Source of the DNA: Welwitschia mirabilis
Taxonomy: Eukaryota > Gnetophyta > Gnetopsida > Welwitschiales
Length of the DNA stretch: 64,000 nt
Assembly (NCBI GenBank): GCA_051453625.1
Contig: JBOZIK010000001.1
Span: 58,852,186-58,916,185 of the forward strand
Direction of reading: 5' to 3'
The translations under genes and the position numbers were made by a program. The stretch's first letter is position 1; each line of letters starts with the position of its first letter. Below the pieces are notes generated by a model that ran no database searches, was not told the DNA's origin, and saw nothing but the letters and a program-made list of their open reading frames with translations. Of the stretch, positions 46,100 through 57,466 are shown piece after piece.

Positions 46100-46432
46100 T
46101 CTCTATCATCACCATGATGATGAGAATAACAATGCAGATTTCCTAGTTACTTTTTATTTATGAGTTTTTCTTTTGATTTTTACTTTAATAATAAAATAAT
46201 CGTCATCTTCCCTGTCATCTCCATGACAAGGTGGATGATACTTTTCTTCATTTTGTTTTTGAGTTATAGTAAATTTTAGCTTCCTAGTTTTTTTCATCAT
46301 TCCCTATGTCATTTCCATGACTAAAAGGATGACAATCTCTGTATCTATTTTTGGCTTTTGGCCTTCTACTAAATTTCTGTTTTCTATTTCTACTTTCTAT
46401 TTTGTCATCCTCTTTGTTGTCTCCATGACGAG
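46100..46432 (+). repeat. Four spaced hairpins in element B leader
   Basis: Units about 95-105 bases apart each carry a short perfect or near-perfect inverted repeat: TCATC-accat-GATGA (46105-46119), TGTCAT-ctcc-ATGACA (46213-46228), GTCAT-ttcc-ATGAC (46308-46321) and GTTGT-ctcc-ATGAC (46416-46429). Most are followed by an AGG-ATGA-type tail. Confidence 0.7.
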
Positions 46433-46447
46433 AAGGATGATTGCTAG

Positions 46448-46480
46448 TTATTTTTCTTTTCTTTTCTTTTCTTTTCTATT
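46448..46480. repeat. TTTTC microsatellite
   Basis: Six tandem TTTTC-type units in the leader of element B, before the gag relic. Confidence 0.9.
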
Positions 46481-46499
46481 TGCAACATGTTGTGATATG

Positions 46500-47470
46500 A
46501 TTGATATAGGAAAGAAATACTAGAGAGAAAGGCTGCTAATAGAAGAAAGTATCAGAGACGGATTGGACGACCTTGAAATAGAATTGGGTATACAATCTCT
46601 AAGTATGTATAATATCTCTTTTAAGTTTATTTTTTTTGAATCCAATTTCATAAAAGAAAAATTTTTTTAGAAGATAAATTAGAAGATGATAGTGATTATA
46701 CATTTATTCTAAGTGTTAAGAATCCAGACAATTTTTGATTAAAAGATAAAATATTAAAGAAAGTAGAAATTGATCTTTACTATGTACTTATCTTCATCTT
46801 GAATTAGATTTTCTTTTTCCATTCTTCTCAATAACTTTAATAAATAGTGATAAAAGGTTCCTTGGGAAAATTATTACTGAAAGGAGGAGCAACTTAAAAA
46901 ATTCTATGAATAATAGTAAGAAAACTCTTTGAGAGATTTTTGTAAAAAGAAGAAGAAACTTAAAAAATTCTGAGGATAATAGTAAGAAAACACTTTGAGA
47001 GATTTTTGCAGAAAGATGGAGAACAATACAAAATGATGTTAAGAATAGGAATTAAGCCCCTTCCTCTTTTCAACCTTCTTATTTTTCCTCCTCTTCATTT
47101 CAAACTTCATACAGAAATGACAACGAAAATTTTCCAATTTTAGAGATTTCACCTCATTTACACAAACTTCTTACAATTATTTTTATCAATTCCATCCATA
47201 TCCCATTAATTACTATTAAGAATAACCATCTTCCATTAACTACTATAAGAAGGAAAATGATCCAATAAAAGGAATGATTAATAAAATTAATGAAAGAATA
47301 GAAAATTCCAACAAAATCCTAGAAAATTCCAACAACAAACTAGAAAAATTGATTGAAACCTTGCAACAAGTACTATTACAAAATCAAGTTTCTCTTATAG
47401 TACAACATTCTCAAATCTATCTTACTTCATCCTACCTTAAGTAAAATAAGGAGAATTTAGGAACAAATGA
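46500..47470 (+). pseudogene. Athila-like gag relic (element B)
   Basis: Readable pieces: SSFQPSYFSSSSFQTS followed by RNDNENFPILEI (47050-47150) and a long Asn/Lys/Glu coiled segment ending LEKLIETLQQVLLQNQVS (47260-47400). The corresponding part of element A reads QPIFFS and NLESLIGIIQ. The zinc knuckle expected between these blocks is not readable. The assembly gap at 47471 ends it. Confidence 0.55.
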
Positions 47471-47570
47471 NNNNNNNNNNNNNNNNNNNNNNNNNNNNNN
47501 NNNNNNNNNNNNNNNNNNNNNNNNNNNNNNNNNNNNNNNNNNNNNNNNNNNNNNNNNNNNNNNNNNNNNN

Positions 47571-48290
47571 GTCCTGCAAAAGTACTCTAAATACACCATC
47601 AAATTCCTACAAATTGGCATCGCAACAGCATAACTTTTGGCTTTAGGTATGTCTTCTTCCAAAATAATGGCCTCGTAAGCAATTAAGAATCCTTTAAGCT
47701 CTTCTAAGATCATGACATTAGGATTTTTGCTTTTTTCTATGGCAGTGATCTTTGTTCAAAACCATTTGGGTAATATCCTTAAGATTTTCCTCATACCCCT
47801 TCTTTCAAGAACCTCTTCACTAAGACTTCACATTGGGTTTATAATGTTAGCCACCTTGTTTGTATACTTAGCAATAGTTGTTTGCTCTTTCATCCTAATA
47901 TTTTCAAACTGGGTGATTAGAAATTAGAATTTAGAATTTTTAACTACAGCCACTCCTTTATGTGCAATTTCAAGAGTGTCCAAATTTCCTTTACTAAAGA
48001 GAATTTTACTACTCAATTGTATTCTTTAGGAATAAGACCACATATAATGGAATTTATTGCTTTAGTATTAAGTCTTGCTTCCTCTTATTGTTCATCAGTT
48101 CAACTTACCAAAAGAGTAATAGGTTCTAAATATCCATATATAACACTATCCTAAATATTGAAATTAAGGTATTTTAGAAAAATATTTATTTTGGTTTTTT
48201 AAAAATGAATAATTGAATTCATTAAATAAAGGAGCTCTTGAGATTAAATGACTTTTATCAAAATTAGATCCCATTTGATTAACTCAAAGT
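47571..48290 (-). pseudogene. Copia-1 gag N-terminal part
   Basis: Minus-strand pieces: RAPLFNEFNYSFLKNQNKY (gag opening), IAHKGVAVVKNSKF, FENIRMKEQTTIAKYTNKV, LRILPKWF*TKITAIEKSKN and ILEELKGFLIAYEAII. This is the SIRE-type gag core in normal order (LPKxWxxKVTAIEEAKD…LeeLiGsLxxyE). An assembly gap (47471-47570) follows, then the inserted Athila-like sequence. Several stops and shifts are present. Confidence 0.82.
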
Positions 48291-48315
48291 GATAAAACTA
48301 TAATTAAGAGTAACT

Positions 48316-48327
48316 TCTCTGATACCA
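48316..48327 (-). promoter_or_regulatory. Primer-binding site, initiator-Met tRNA type (copia-1)
   Basis: The minus strand reads TGGTATCAGAGA, one mismatch to the plant initiator-Met PBS, two bases from the LTR end. Confidence 0.9.
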
Positions 48328-48329
48328 AC

Positions 48330-49593
48330 TGAAAATCCTAGAGGGGGTTTAAATAGGTTTGATAACAATATTAGATAAAAACTAGTCAAACTATCAAAAC
48401 ATTAACCTACTATGCATGAAATAAATAATATCAAATAAAGATAATGCAGAAAAGAAACAATTAGTACACAAGAATTTTATAGTGGTTTGACAATCTAGAT
48501 ACTTCACTTTTTAGGATGACATAAATGATTCTCCTTCCCTAGTTTCTTTTAATCTCTTTAATTAATAATTTATGGATGATCATTAACCCCTTACAATAGA
48601 GATGATTTTAGTCTTGTCATTAATCTTATATAGCAAAAAGCTTTTTCTTAGCTTAGACTCAACCATAACAAAAAGTCAGAATGAGAAGGCCTTTAGTATA
48701 TTATCACAAGATGATTATAGTAGCAATATATATAAAAAATGTTGAATTCTACCATAGATGATATCCAAAGTAAAGTCACTATTAATCAGGCCATTAACCA
48801 CAATTGTGAAGGATTTTTCTTCCTTTTATAGATAATTCACATCAAATAGCTATTGTGAAATATTAGACTAATATTTTTGAGATATCTTGATTTTTAAATA
48901 TTCATTCATTGGGATACTAATCTATCCCTAGCCCTAAGGAAAATCTACCACTAAATCAACCTTAAAATTTTCACCAAATTGTACTATTAAATCTATAGCA
49001 AGATCCACCAAAAAATGATCATTTCACAAGGGTTTACGAGTGTGAATGTCTAACCTAAAAGAGTGGGAATGTCCATACTTCTAGGACCAAGGACATTCAG
49101 TCTTAATAACTAAGGATGTTTGCACTTCTAGGGATAGGGATATTTGTCCTTAATGAGCAAGGACATTTGTACTTATCAAATGTGTATAATCCTTTATAAA
49201 ACCAATGAGAGGAGGGGGACTTTTGGGCATACATATCAGTGATGCAGTCCCTCATATAAGAAGGTAAAGAGGAGAGGATATTTCTACACCTATTAATAGT
49301 CTAAAGAGCCATAAAAATTATTTGTAAAGAGTAGGGATGTCCAGGCTACTTGAGTGGGGATATCTACACCTATTAAAAGGACAAACTCCCATACAAATAG
49401 ACTATGATGAGTGAGGGTATCCAAGCCTTTTTAGTGAGGATGTCTAGGGTCCTAAAAGAACTTAATGTTTTCCAATTCTAGATCATCCACTCACTAGTTT
49501 TCAAAAAGGTGATGAGCATGTTATACATGCACACTTTAAGAACATGCTATCAAACTCATCACATTGTCATCATTGAAACTCAATCTTCCCATA
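48330..49593 (-). repeat. Copia-1 right (5') LTR
   Basis: Begins TGAAAATCC beside the PBS and ends near …TTCCCATA (left LTR: …TTCCTACA). The alignment with the left copy is continuous, with many point differences and small indels, so the insertion is old. Confidence 0.9.
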
Positions 49594-50410
49594 TGGAGAG
49601 TGTCATTGAGAACTTAATATTTCTTAATAAGGGTCACTGAACACAGATGCTAAGCTAGTAGTTAGATCTAAAGAGGGTCTTTAAAAACGTTTGAGTTCTC
49701 AAAGGGCCTTCAAATCTATTGTCACTCAAATATTTAACTAAGGAGTAATGAAAGGGTATGACTAGATGAAGGCAACATAAAGTGGAAATGCAAAGAGGGC
49801 TATTAAGTTTAACAACCACCCTTCATAAATTGTAGTTATGTTAAAAGTTGATTAAGTAAAGGTTTAATCTAGGATTTAGTTTTTATATTAAGGAAATACT
49901 TAATGCAATGATTAATATAACTGTAATGGTTTTTTCTACTTTTTTTAATGAAATGATTCAAAAGATCTAGTTCTGGCAAAATTTTAGGGAGGATGTAGAT
50001 CAAGTATGAATTATTTCATGTTGTTCTAGTTTCTTCTTTGATTACATAATAACGATCCTCTAACTTATTAGTTCATTCTCATAGATAATTAAGATTAAAA
50101 GAGCTTATGTTAAGGAAAAACAAATTTCTCAACTAATTTATTATTGATTTAAATTCTCATCTTTAGATTAAGACATGATCAATTGAGCATTCCTTTAATT
50201 AATTACTTTAATATAATTAAGAAAACCTTCAATAGATATAATTCTCTTTTCATGATTATTTTATTAAGCAATTTAATGCTTTTGTTAGTTTAACAAATAC
50301 TTGTCAAATAGAAGAATAATTATAAAATGTAGTTCTTACTCAATTCACTTAACATATTTCTCATCACTTATTTTATTATTCCTTTTGCTTAGTAATCTAT
50401 TATGTTCTCC

Positions 50411-51064
50411 CATGGCTTCCTACCCTGCTAATTTTCCCACTCCTCCTTTTTCAAAAGATCTATGTGGTATTAGAAAGATTAAATGATGTCTATTTAACTT
50501 TGGCCTTACTTAAGTTAATATGTGCATTTAGAGCATCAAGCCTATCCTCCTATAGATATTTGTTAGAAGAAAAACTATAGTTGAGTCATATTTTTCTTCC
50601 TATAAGACTATAGCTGAAGTACTTAATGCCTTAGATTCATTTATCATGGAAGAAGGTAGAGATATATTCCATAATCATATCATTCCTCTATGTTTTAGTC
50701 TAATAATCCATCATCTTACCTATGAATATCTAATGTTGAGGACACAAGAGGTTCATCAACATATGAGTCATAAATATATGATGTTGCATTGGGAAGGTTA
50801 ACTAGGCAAAAATAAGAACTAAAAAGGATGGTCTATCAATTGCAAGGCAATACCCTAGAGATCTATCTAGTGATGCTTAGTTTTGATAGAAAGAATATTA
50901 AAAAATTAGTATGGGATATAAGAGGATTTACTAATTTTTGGAGTGCACATCTTAGTAAAATACAAATGCTAATCACTACCTTAAATGAAATGCATCTACT
51001 ACCTTTATATTTAGGTCCTCTTTCAACTAGAAGATCCAATAGGAAAATTAGGTATTTTGACTAA
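50411..51064 (+). pseudogene. Unrecognised plus-strand ORF relic in X2 (copy 2)
   Basis: Opens MASYPANFPTPPFSKDL. After several stops it reads SYFSSYKTIAEVLNALDSF, IMEEGRDIFHNHIIPLCFSL, HHLTYEYLMLRTQEVHQHMS, then after further breaks DRKNIKKLVWDIRGFTNFWS and MLITTLNEMHLLPLYLG (50828-51064). The same protein text, with the same order and spacing, is present at 61411-62060 in another copy of X2, in two frames with different stops. That argues for a real former protein of about 215 residues. I recognise no domain. Its strand is opposite to the env-like ORF of X, so the two would be divergent. Confidence 0.5.
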
Positions 51065-51369
51065 TTTAAAAAGTAAATTTTTGAATTGTTTGTTGCTATT
51101 TCTTTTTCTACTCTTAGGATTTTGTGTTTCAATAGTTATTTAGGGTGAATTGATGTAATAATTATTTAAATTAATAAAATGATTCTTGTTGAATTGGCTT
51201 ATAAAATAAACTCTTTACTATTTATTAGTTCATGTCAATCTATTTCAAATATAATTCTCTACATTAGAATCTCAATTAATGGAGAATTATGGCAAGGAAC
51301 TTTAAGATTAAGAGGCTTTTCTTTTTGCTTGAATAAAATTTAATGATTATGCATAAATTNNNNNNNNNN

Positions 51370-51620
51370 TGTTATGTTCTTAGTGAAATCCTATTAATCT
51401 TAGATATTTGCACAAAACACAATACACTAATATAGATGGGAGTCAACTTGAATGTTGTAATCCATTAAAGGAAATAGACACAAAGCTAAAGAATTAATTT
51501 TTACAAAGTATTTTTATGTTTTTCGTTTTATGATTCAATAATAAAAACAAAAAATACAATAAAATAAACATACTAATGTAATGAAAATGAAATCTACTCT
51601 AACTATAATATCTTTTCTCC
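51370..51620 (-). repeat. Element C left LTR remnant
   Basis: Starts TGTTATGTTC and matches 56215-56470, for example CCTATTAATC…TATTTGCACAAA in both. The rest of this LTR is gone. Confidence 0.75.
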
Positions 51621-51629
51621 TTCCTTTAG

Positions 51630-51902
51630 TTCTTGTTTAGCTAATATTTCTTAAAGTGATCTCTTATCATTATTCTTAAAAGTGAATGAGAGGTATAAAC
51701 AATAAAAATTCTTTATTTTAAGTTCTATATAATCATTAGAACGTAAGTTAAAAGATTTTTGCTTTTCTTGTCTTCTTCTAATAACTATCTCTCCTACTAT
51801 AATGTTTGCATTTGAACTAGAGGTTTATATCATGATTGTATTAAGTGACGCTACTCATTAATGAAAAAGGAGATAAAATGATTTTTCTTCTAGTTTATTA
51901 TT
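51630..51902 (-). repeat. Displaced copy of element C 5' interior
   Basis: Matches 55250-55562, with the last 60 bases nearly identical (AATGAAAAAGGAGATAAAAT in both). It lies next to the LTR remnant, where 3' interior would be expected, and ends at an assembly gap. Confidence 0.75.
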
Positions 51903-52002
51903 NNNNNNNNNNNNNNNNNNNNNNNNNNNNNNNNNNNNNNNNNNNNNNNNNNNNNNNNNNNNNNNNNNNNNNNNNNNNNNNNNNNNNNNNNNNNNNNNNN
52001 NN

Positions 52003-52014
52003 TCTCACACACAC

Positions 52015-52051
<37 letters not shown>
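52003..52051. repeat. CA/TC microsatellite
   Basis: Short (AC)n followed by (TC)n of about 17 units, directly after a 100-base gap; the repeat probably caused the gap. Confidence 0.95.
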
Positions 52052-52055
<4 letters not shown>

Positions 52056-53770
52056 CTAAAGAAATCCCATATGACCACATACTCTCAAAGAAGAAGATGA
52101 AGAAATGAGTTGAAAAACAAGGAAGAAACTCTCAAATAATGAAAAACTCATATCATGAAGAGAGAACACTAAAAAAAGGCATCTTCCTTCAAAATAAAGT
52201 TTATATACATATGAATGTCTTAAGATTAGGTAAATCCAATCTTATCACTTTGGAATGCCTAGGTGAAAGATCACTAGTTATGGTAACTTCATAAAGTAAA
52301 ACATAAGTTAAGTTAAAGATGTTATAAGAGATAGCATGAAATCCACCAAGAGAATCACCTAAAAAAGAATTTAGAGAATGGTAGGAGGACTTCCAAAGTA
52401 AGTTCTTCTATCATGTTCAAGGTTTAATAACTCATGGATTTTTAAATTTGTTCATTTTTTTTTAATTTTCCTAGTGTTCAAATCAGAAATCTCAACTAAA
52501 CCATTAAAATGTACTTTTTCTATAAGATAAAGACCTAACCACTTAGAGGTTAACATGCTATAAAAATAAAAACTAAGGACAAAAACATAACAACATAAAA
52601 TTAAAAGAAAATCTTAAAGCAAACTTTAAAAAAAATTATTTTGAATCCTAAATCCTTTTCAATAAAAAAGAAGAAGAAACACTTATTCCTAAGCCTATGG
52701 TCCTAGGGTATTGTACTTTCTCAAAAAAATAAGGACCAAACCAAATAGAAACCAATTGACAAAATGTAAAAGGTAAATAATTATTTTTTAGTAAAATCAT
52801 ATGAAGGTAAAATCAATACAAGGATAAAACTTTCATAGCATAAATTTTAGAATTTAACTAAGAGATAAAAAAGTGATAAATTTTATTAAAAATAATCTCT
52901 TTTTTAAATGATGTAAATCATGAGTATCATTATACAATACATGCAAGGAACTACTCAAAGAAGGAATACAAGAAGTATTTAAAGGCTCTTTAAAATGTCT
53001 AATAAGATTACAAAACTTTTTATCATTTAGTTCAAGATATCAATTTTCATTAAAGAGGTAAGAGTTTTTTCAATTAACATAACCAAATGGCATTCCATCT
53101 CCACAAGCTTTATTAGTAATATATAAGACAAAGAATTTATATAACTCATGGAAAAACAATCTCTTGTCAAACTTCTGATGTAAACAATTTAAAACATAAA
53201 TTTCATTCAAAGCTTGGTATTGAACATAGGAGACATTCATGGTGCTATTAGAGATCCTAGGATTTTATAAAAACTTCTTAAGATGACTAATTAAAATAGG
53301 TTTAAGATACTTAATAAGCTCCTTAAAGTTTAATTCTAAGAAATTATTAGAATAAAGAAGATAAGGTTTACCCTAGTACAGAGTTTCAAGATATTACTAG
53401 TCCTATTTTTGAAAACAGTAATCATTAAATGCACAAAGTAAAGTGAATTTTGTAAAAGAGGAAAAGATTTAACTTTGTGATTTATGAAGTTATAAGAGAA
53501 AAAGATTGAAATATTTTAAACTAGACTCCTCAAGGTGATGTGTTTTATTAAAATCAAGGAAAGGTATGTGATTTCAAGAATTACTTAAATATTTAAATGG
53601 GATAGAGGGATATCATTGTCAAGATCATGAGATAATAAAAGCATAGAAGGAAAAGGAGGGATGTCATTTAAGATTTTATATGAAACTACAAGCAAAATAT
53701 ATGGAGAAACATGTATAGACTCTTTAAGATGGTTCATTTTAATGGAAGGTTTAAGTCTATTCTCTATTAA
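52052..53770 (-). other. 3' interior of element C shared with element A
   Basis: Aligns loosely with 19500-20560. The best match is around 52690-52780 with 19985-20080. On the minus strand this gives the VSIWF-P-F text seen in element A. No known domain and no long ORF. Confidence 0.5.
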
Positions 53771-55200
53771 GTTTGGTTGATTTTCTATGGGTTCTTCTTT
53801 ATTCCTCTTCTTCTCATTATTGAATTCATTACTAATGGGTTGAATTATTTCTTTACTTTGTTCATTATTATCTTTGATAATATCTCCCTCATTTTCATTT
53901 TCTTTATCATTATCATTATTATTAACTATATATTCCTCTTTTTTATTAAACTTATTATTATTTTATTAAGGATTATTATTCTCTAAGTTGATTGATTCAT
54001 TAAAAATATCATAAAAATAAAAGTTCTCATTGTCTTCATTATGTGATGGAAGATTTTATAATGTTTCTTGAATTGATTCTTCTTCCTATTCATTGGATAA
54101 TTAATTAATTCTAAACTTTATTCCTTATTATTTATTATTAAAATGTTATCATTAACTATTGTCATAGACTATCATTTGAATGATAGAATCAGATGATTCC
54201 CTCTATTATGTAAATTCTTCATTCATTTTGCTTAATTACATAAATTTTCCATTAATCTTATATGTTAGACTTCTTTTAAAGGTTTTACTCCATCCTCATC
54301 ATAAAGTAAGTGAAAACTAGGAATGTGATTTATTATCTCAATATCATTATCATCGTCTTCTTCCTTATCTTTCTCATCATTTCATTGTGTATTATTATTT
54401 TCCAATTTATTAGATTTATTGAAAGGAGAAATGTAATCATTATTTTTATTATGGAGTAAAGAATTTTTAGGTTTTTCATTAATTAATTCTTTTATTTCAT
54501 TTGCATTTTCTAATAAGAAGTAAATGGTATTATAATCTAATATATCATCTTCTAATAAATAGTCATCTTCATTCATATTGTTGAATAATAATGTTGGATC
54601 ATAATTGTTATCCTTTTGTTATCCATCTTCTAATAAGTTCTTCTCATATTATTTCATAACTCCATTTTTTGTTGTAAATCAAGAATTCTTGCAAATTATT
54701 TCTAAGTTCTCTTTATGTTTTCCAAGGTGGGATGTAGTGAGATACATCTATTGTATTGCAAAAGAACCTTGAGATAGTTGATTTTGTAATAAATTTTGTT
54801 GAAGAATCTCAATTATATTTTCTATGTTTTTGTTTTTGTTTTTGAAATTTTTCTTCATTTCATCAAATATTTCTTTAACATAGTTATTCCTTTTTTAGAG
54901 TATTTCATAGTAAATGGCTCTTCTTCTTAATAATTTATGGGAGATGGTTGTTCCTTATAATAATTTATGGAAGAGGGTTAGGATTTACTAAAATGATTAT
55001 AGGATGTTTAATATATGATATGGAACCCCTAATAATATGGTAAATCATTATTCTTGTTTTTATTTAAAGCTTAAAAAAAGGAAAGGAAAAATAAGAAGGT
55101 TGAAAAGAAAAAGAAACCTAGTTCTTAGTCTCAACATTATTCGAAGTTTCCTAGAATTGTTGTTCAAATATTTATCAAATTTTTCTTTTTTTTTTTTTAG
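53770..55200 (-). pseudogene. Athila-like gag and acidic linker relic (element C)
   Basis: Minus-strand pieces from 5' to 3': VSFSFQPSYFSFPFF (near 55100), matching the QPSYFS block of the other two gags; NEDDYLLEDDILDYNTIYFL and ENANEIKELI (54382-54576), matching KKDEDDYLLDDDI in element A; and a Glu/Asn/Lys-rich run ending NKEEPIENQPNLIE (53770-53880). The zinc knuckle expected between the first two is not readable. The plus-strand Ile/Phe-rich frames here are shadows of this region. Confidence 0.55.
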
Positions 55201-55799
55201 ACATTCTATTATTCCTTCTTTTTTTAGCGGTTCTTTTAACTAATAGTTCTTCAATAGTCTTTTTATCATTATTCATAGCGATTTTTATGTTTCTTTTTTC
55301 CAACTAATATTCTCCAATGGTCTTTGTATCATTAATTTTGAAAGTAGATGAGAAAGATGAACAAGAATAATTCTCATTTCTAAGTTTTATATCATTGTTA
55401 GAAAGTAACTAAAGGTTTTTTATTTTTCATGTTTTCTTCTAATAATTATCTCTTGAACTATAACATGTGCATTTAAACTAGAGGTTTCTAACATGTTTGT
55501 ATTAAGTAACTCTACTTATTAATGAAAAAGGAGATAAAATGATTTTTCTTCTAGTTTATTATTTTCACAACTACCCTTTAAAAAATTTGGTTTGAAAATT
55601 ACAAAAGTAAAAAAAAATTTCTTCAAATCTTGGAAACTACATATCTAGGTATGCATTCTAGAATTTTATTTATTAGCAAGTAATCCTTTTCTGATATTTT
55701 TCTTGATGAAGCTTCATTCCCTTAGATGTTTTAGCTTTTTACTAGATTTTATCATGTTCCTACATGCTCAACAAAATGTCTTTTTATTTGTTACCTTAA

Positions 55800-56035
55800 A
55801 TATCGTTTAGATGATATCCTAGATAATCAAAAATTAGAAAACAAAAATAGAGAAACTAAACTCATCAAAAATAGAATAGAAACACACTATTAGTTGTCTT
55901 CCTAATCATCTAGATGATAAAGGAGATAATATTGACTTATTATGTGGTAGAAAACTGAAAACAAAACCATGGAAAAATCATTAAAAAATCCTAACCTTGG
56001 ACTATTCTTTACCTGTTTCATTTGAATGACAGAGA
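55800..56035 (-). repeat. Three spaced hairpins in element C leader
   Basis: Inverted repeats lie near 55802-55815 (ATCGTT-TA-GATGAT), at 55905-55918 (ATCATC-TA-GATGAT) and 56013-56032 (CTGT-TTCATTTGAATGA-CAG), about 105 bases apart, between the PBS and gag. Position and spacing mirror the leader of element B. Confidence 0.65.
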
Positions 56036-56190
56036 GCATGACCAATCAAAAAACGTGAAACAAAAATTTAAAAACTCTAAAAAAAACTTTGATATTTAAA
56101 TAAATATACAATGCTATCATAGACAAATAACCTAAATTAAAATCCAAACCACTTATCTGGGTAATGACAATCCTCAAACTTCTTGAGGCC

Positions 56191-56208
56191 TTCCCAACAA
56201 CAGCACCA
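56191..56208 (-). promoter_or_regulatory. Primer-binding site, tRNA-Asp type (element C)
   Basis: The minus strand reads TGGTGCTGTTGTTGGGAA, against TGGCGCCGTTGCCGGGGA. It lies three bases from the LTR end. Confidence 0.85.
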
Positions 56209-56211
56209 AGA

Positions 56212-57466
56212 TGTTATGGTGAGTATCTATGCAATTATTATGTCTTTAGTTAAATCCTATTAATCACAAGTATTTGCACAAACACAGCACACTAATATAA
56301 ATAGGACTTAATCCAAATGTCGTAATCCATCAAAAGCACGAAGCTCGAAGCTAGAGAATTGATTTTCGCAAACTGTATTTATGTTTTTCTTTTCATGGTT
56401 TAATAATAAAAATAAACAATGAACGAAAATAAACGCACTAATGTAATGCAAACAAAATCTAGTCTAAATGTAATATATATCTAACTACCAAATCTTTGTC
56501 ACCAAGATCAACCTTATATAACCTAGATCAATCAAGAAAATTTTCACTAATGTTAACCAACATAGGCTAAAGTAAATTGAATAAAATAGGGAAAACATGC
56601 AATGATTAAGCTAAGGAATATGAAATGCAATGCAATACAAATCCTAAACTAATGATTTCAACCTTAATAAAGGTTGACCTTGATGACCTATATCAATTAT
56701 GAAACTGTCACAAAATCATTACCAATATAAATCATAAGGGATATGCACATGAATAAAAACTAAAAGAAGATTTTCATTATTTGTCAAACCAACATTCTAT
56801 TATAAAGTAATAGCACCTCAATGAAGGAGACATAATCCAACATCAAGAAAGACTCCCATCTATAACTAATAGACAGAACTCCTACCCTTTTATCTCTGTT
56901 CATGAGATTTTCAGGTGCTAAATAAGATAAACTCTGAGTAAGGGTGAAGGCAGTCTTTATTTACAATAATAGACTCTAAAACTAGCAAATCTAATAAATT
57001 CAATTAAAACCCTAATAGTGCGTAGAAGGAACATGACACATTACATAAGTTAGATGATGTTTGGTGCATTGACTAAAAATAGTGGTTGTCCTAGACATCA
57101 TCCAGATGTTGTAAAGGATGATGGCACATTAACAAAGGTCATACATCAGCTTTCATCTTCAATACAGTTAGCATCCTAATAATTCCACATGGTGTCATCT
57201 ATACTATCATTCAAATAATGGAGGGGATGATGGATCTTTTTAAGCTTTTCAATTAAGTTAATTTGACATTATAGATCATTAATTCCTCCTTAGATTGTAA
57301 AGTATCAAAATTAATCCAAAATGCCTCTAAATGTGCTAGTGCTTGCATATTTTGTGATTTTCTCCTTGACTCTCAATAATCATTGACTTCCGCTACAACC
57401 TATCTAAATGTCCTATAAAACTACTCAAAATATCCCATCAAAAACATACAACTTGGCATTATAACA
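56212..57466 (-). repeat. Element C right (5') LTR
   Basis: On the minus strand it begins TGTTATAATGCC and ends CCATAACA. It is related to the LTR at 44670-45914. It may also have served as the 3' LTR of the integrase-bearing relic at 58100-59172. Confidence 0.75.

Larger units (their letters stand above)
44670..47570 (+). mobile_element. Athila-like element B, 5' part, nested in copia-1 gag
   Basis: A plus-strand LTR (44670-45914), tRNA-Asp-type PBS (45921-45938), leader with repeated hairpins and gag start are present. The sequence then meets a 100-base assembly gap, beyond which copia-1 gag resumes. No pol and no 3' LTR is visible. Either the copy is 5'-only by deletion, or the gap hides much more sequence than its nominal size. 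The LTR is related to 56212-57466, for example GTTTTATAGGAC-type text and ATTTAGAGGCATTTT near 44790. Confidence 0.75.
37444..49593 (-). mobile_element. Copia-1: SIRE/Maximus-like Ty1/copia with env-like ORF
   Basis: Direct repeats 37444-38736 and 48330-49593 begin TG and flank, on the minus strand, PBS, gag, protease, integrase, RT, RNase H, an env-like ORF and a polypurine tract. Without the nested Athila-like insertion (44670 to about 47570) the element is about 9.3 kb, the usual size for SIRE-type elements. The flanks read CAGAG (37439-37443) and TGGAG (49594-49598), a plausible 5-bp duplication with two transitions. The insertion point is confirmed by the unbroken X2 copy near 60600. All genes are broken. 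Confidence 0.88.
25200..51359 (-). mobile_element. X relic, copy 2 (X1+X2), split by two copia insertions
   Basis: Joining 25200-25920, 33730-37443 and 49594-51359 gives about 6.2 kb that aligns in part with 5440-7915 (X1) and with 59173-62251 (X2). The two interruptions are copia-2 and copia-1. X1 and X2 lie side by side only here, but the minus-strand env-like ORF runs across the join (36420 to 33938), so I treat them as one element. No RT or integrase is readable in X, and no terminal repeats were found, so its class is open. The env-like ORF points to a derivative of a SIRE-type copia element. Confidence 0.55.
51370..57466 (-). mobile_element. Athila-like element C, non-autonomous
   Basis: The right LTR (56212-57466) with its PBS (56191-56208) gives minus orientation. 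The left end keeps only the last 250 or so bases of the other LTR (51370-51620). The interior (51621-56190) shares gag and the uncharacterised 'NQPNLIE' region with element A, and like it has no readable pol domain. A piece of the interior occurs twice, 51630-51902 and 55250-55562, as a direct repeat, so the left end is rearranged. Two N runs (51360-51369 and 51903-52002) lie in this area. Confidence 0.7.

Noticed and set aside
51845-52078. Short ORFs on both strands with Leu-Ser or Arg-Glu runs
   Set aside because: Produced by Ns and the (TC)n microsatellite.
53777-53986. Ile/Phe-rich plus-strand ORF resembling a membrane protein
   Set aside because: Shadow of the Asn/Glu/Lys-rich minus-strand linker of element C.
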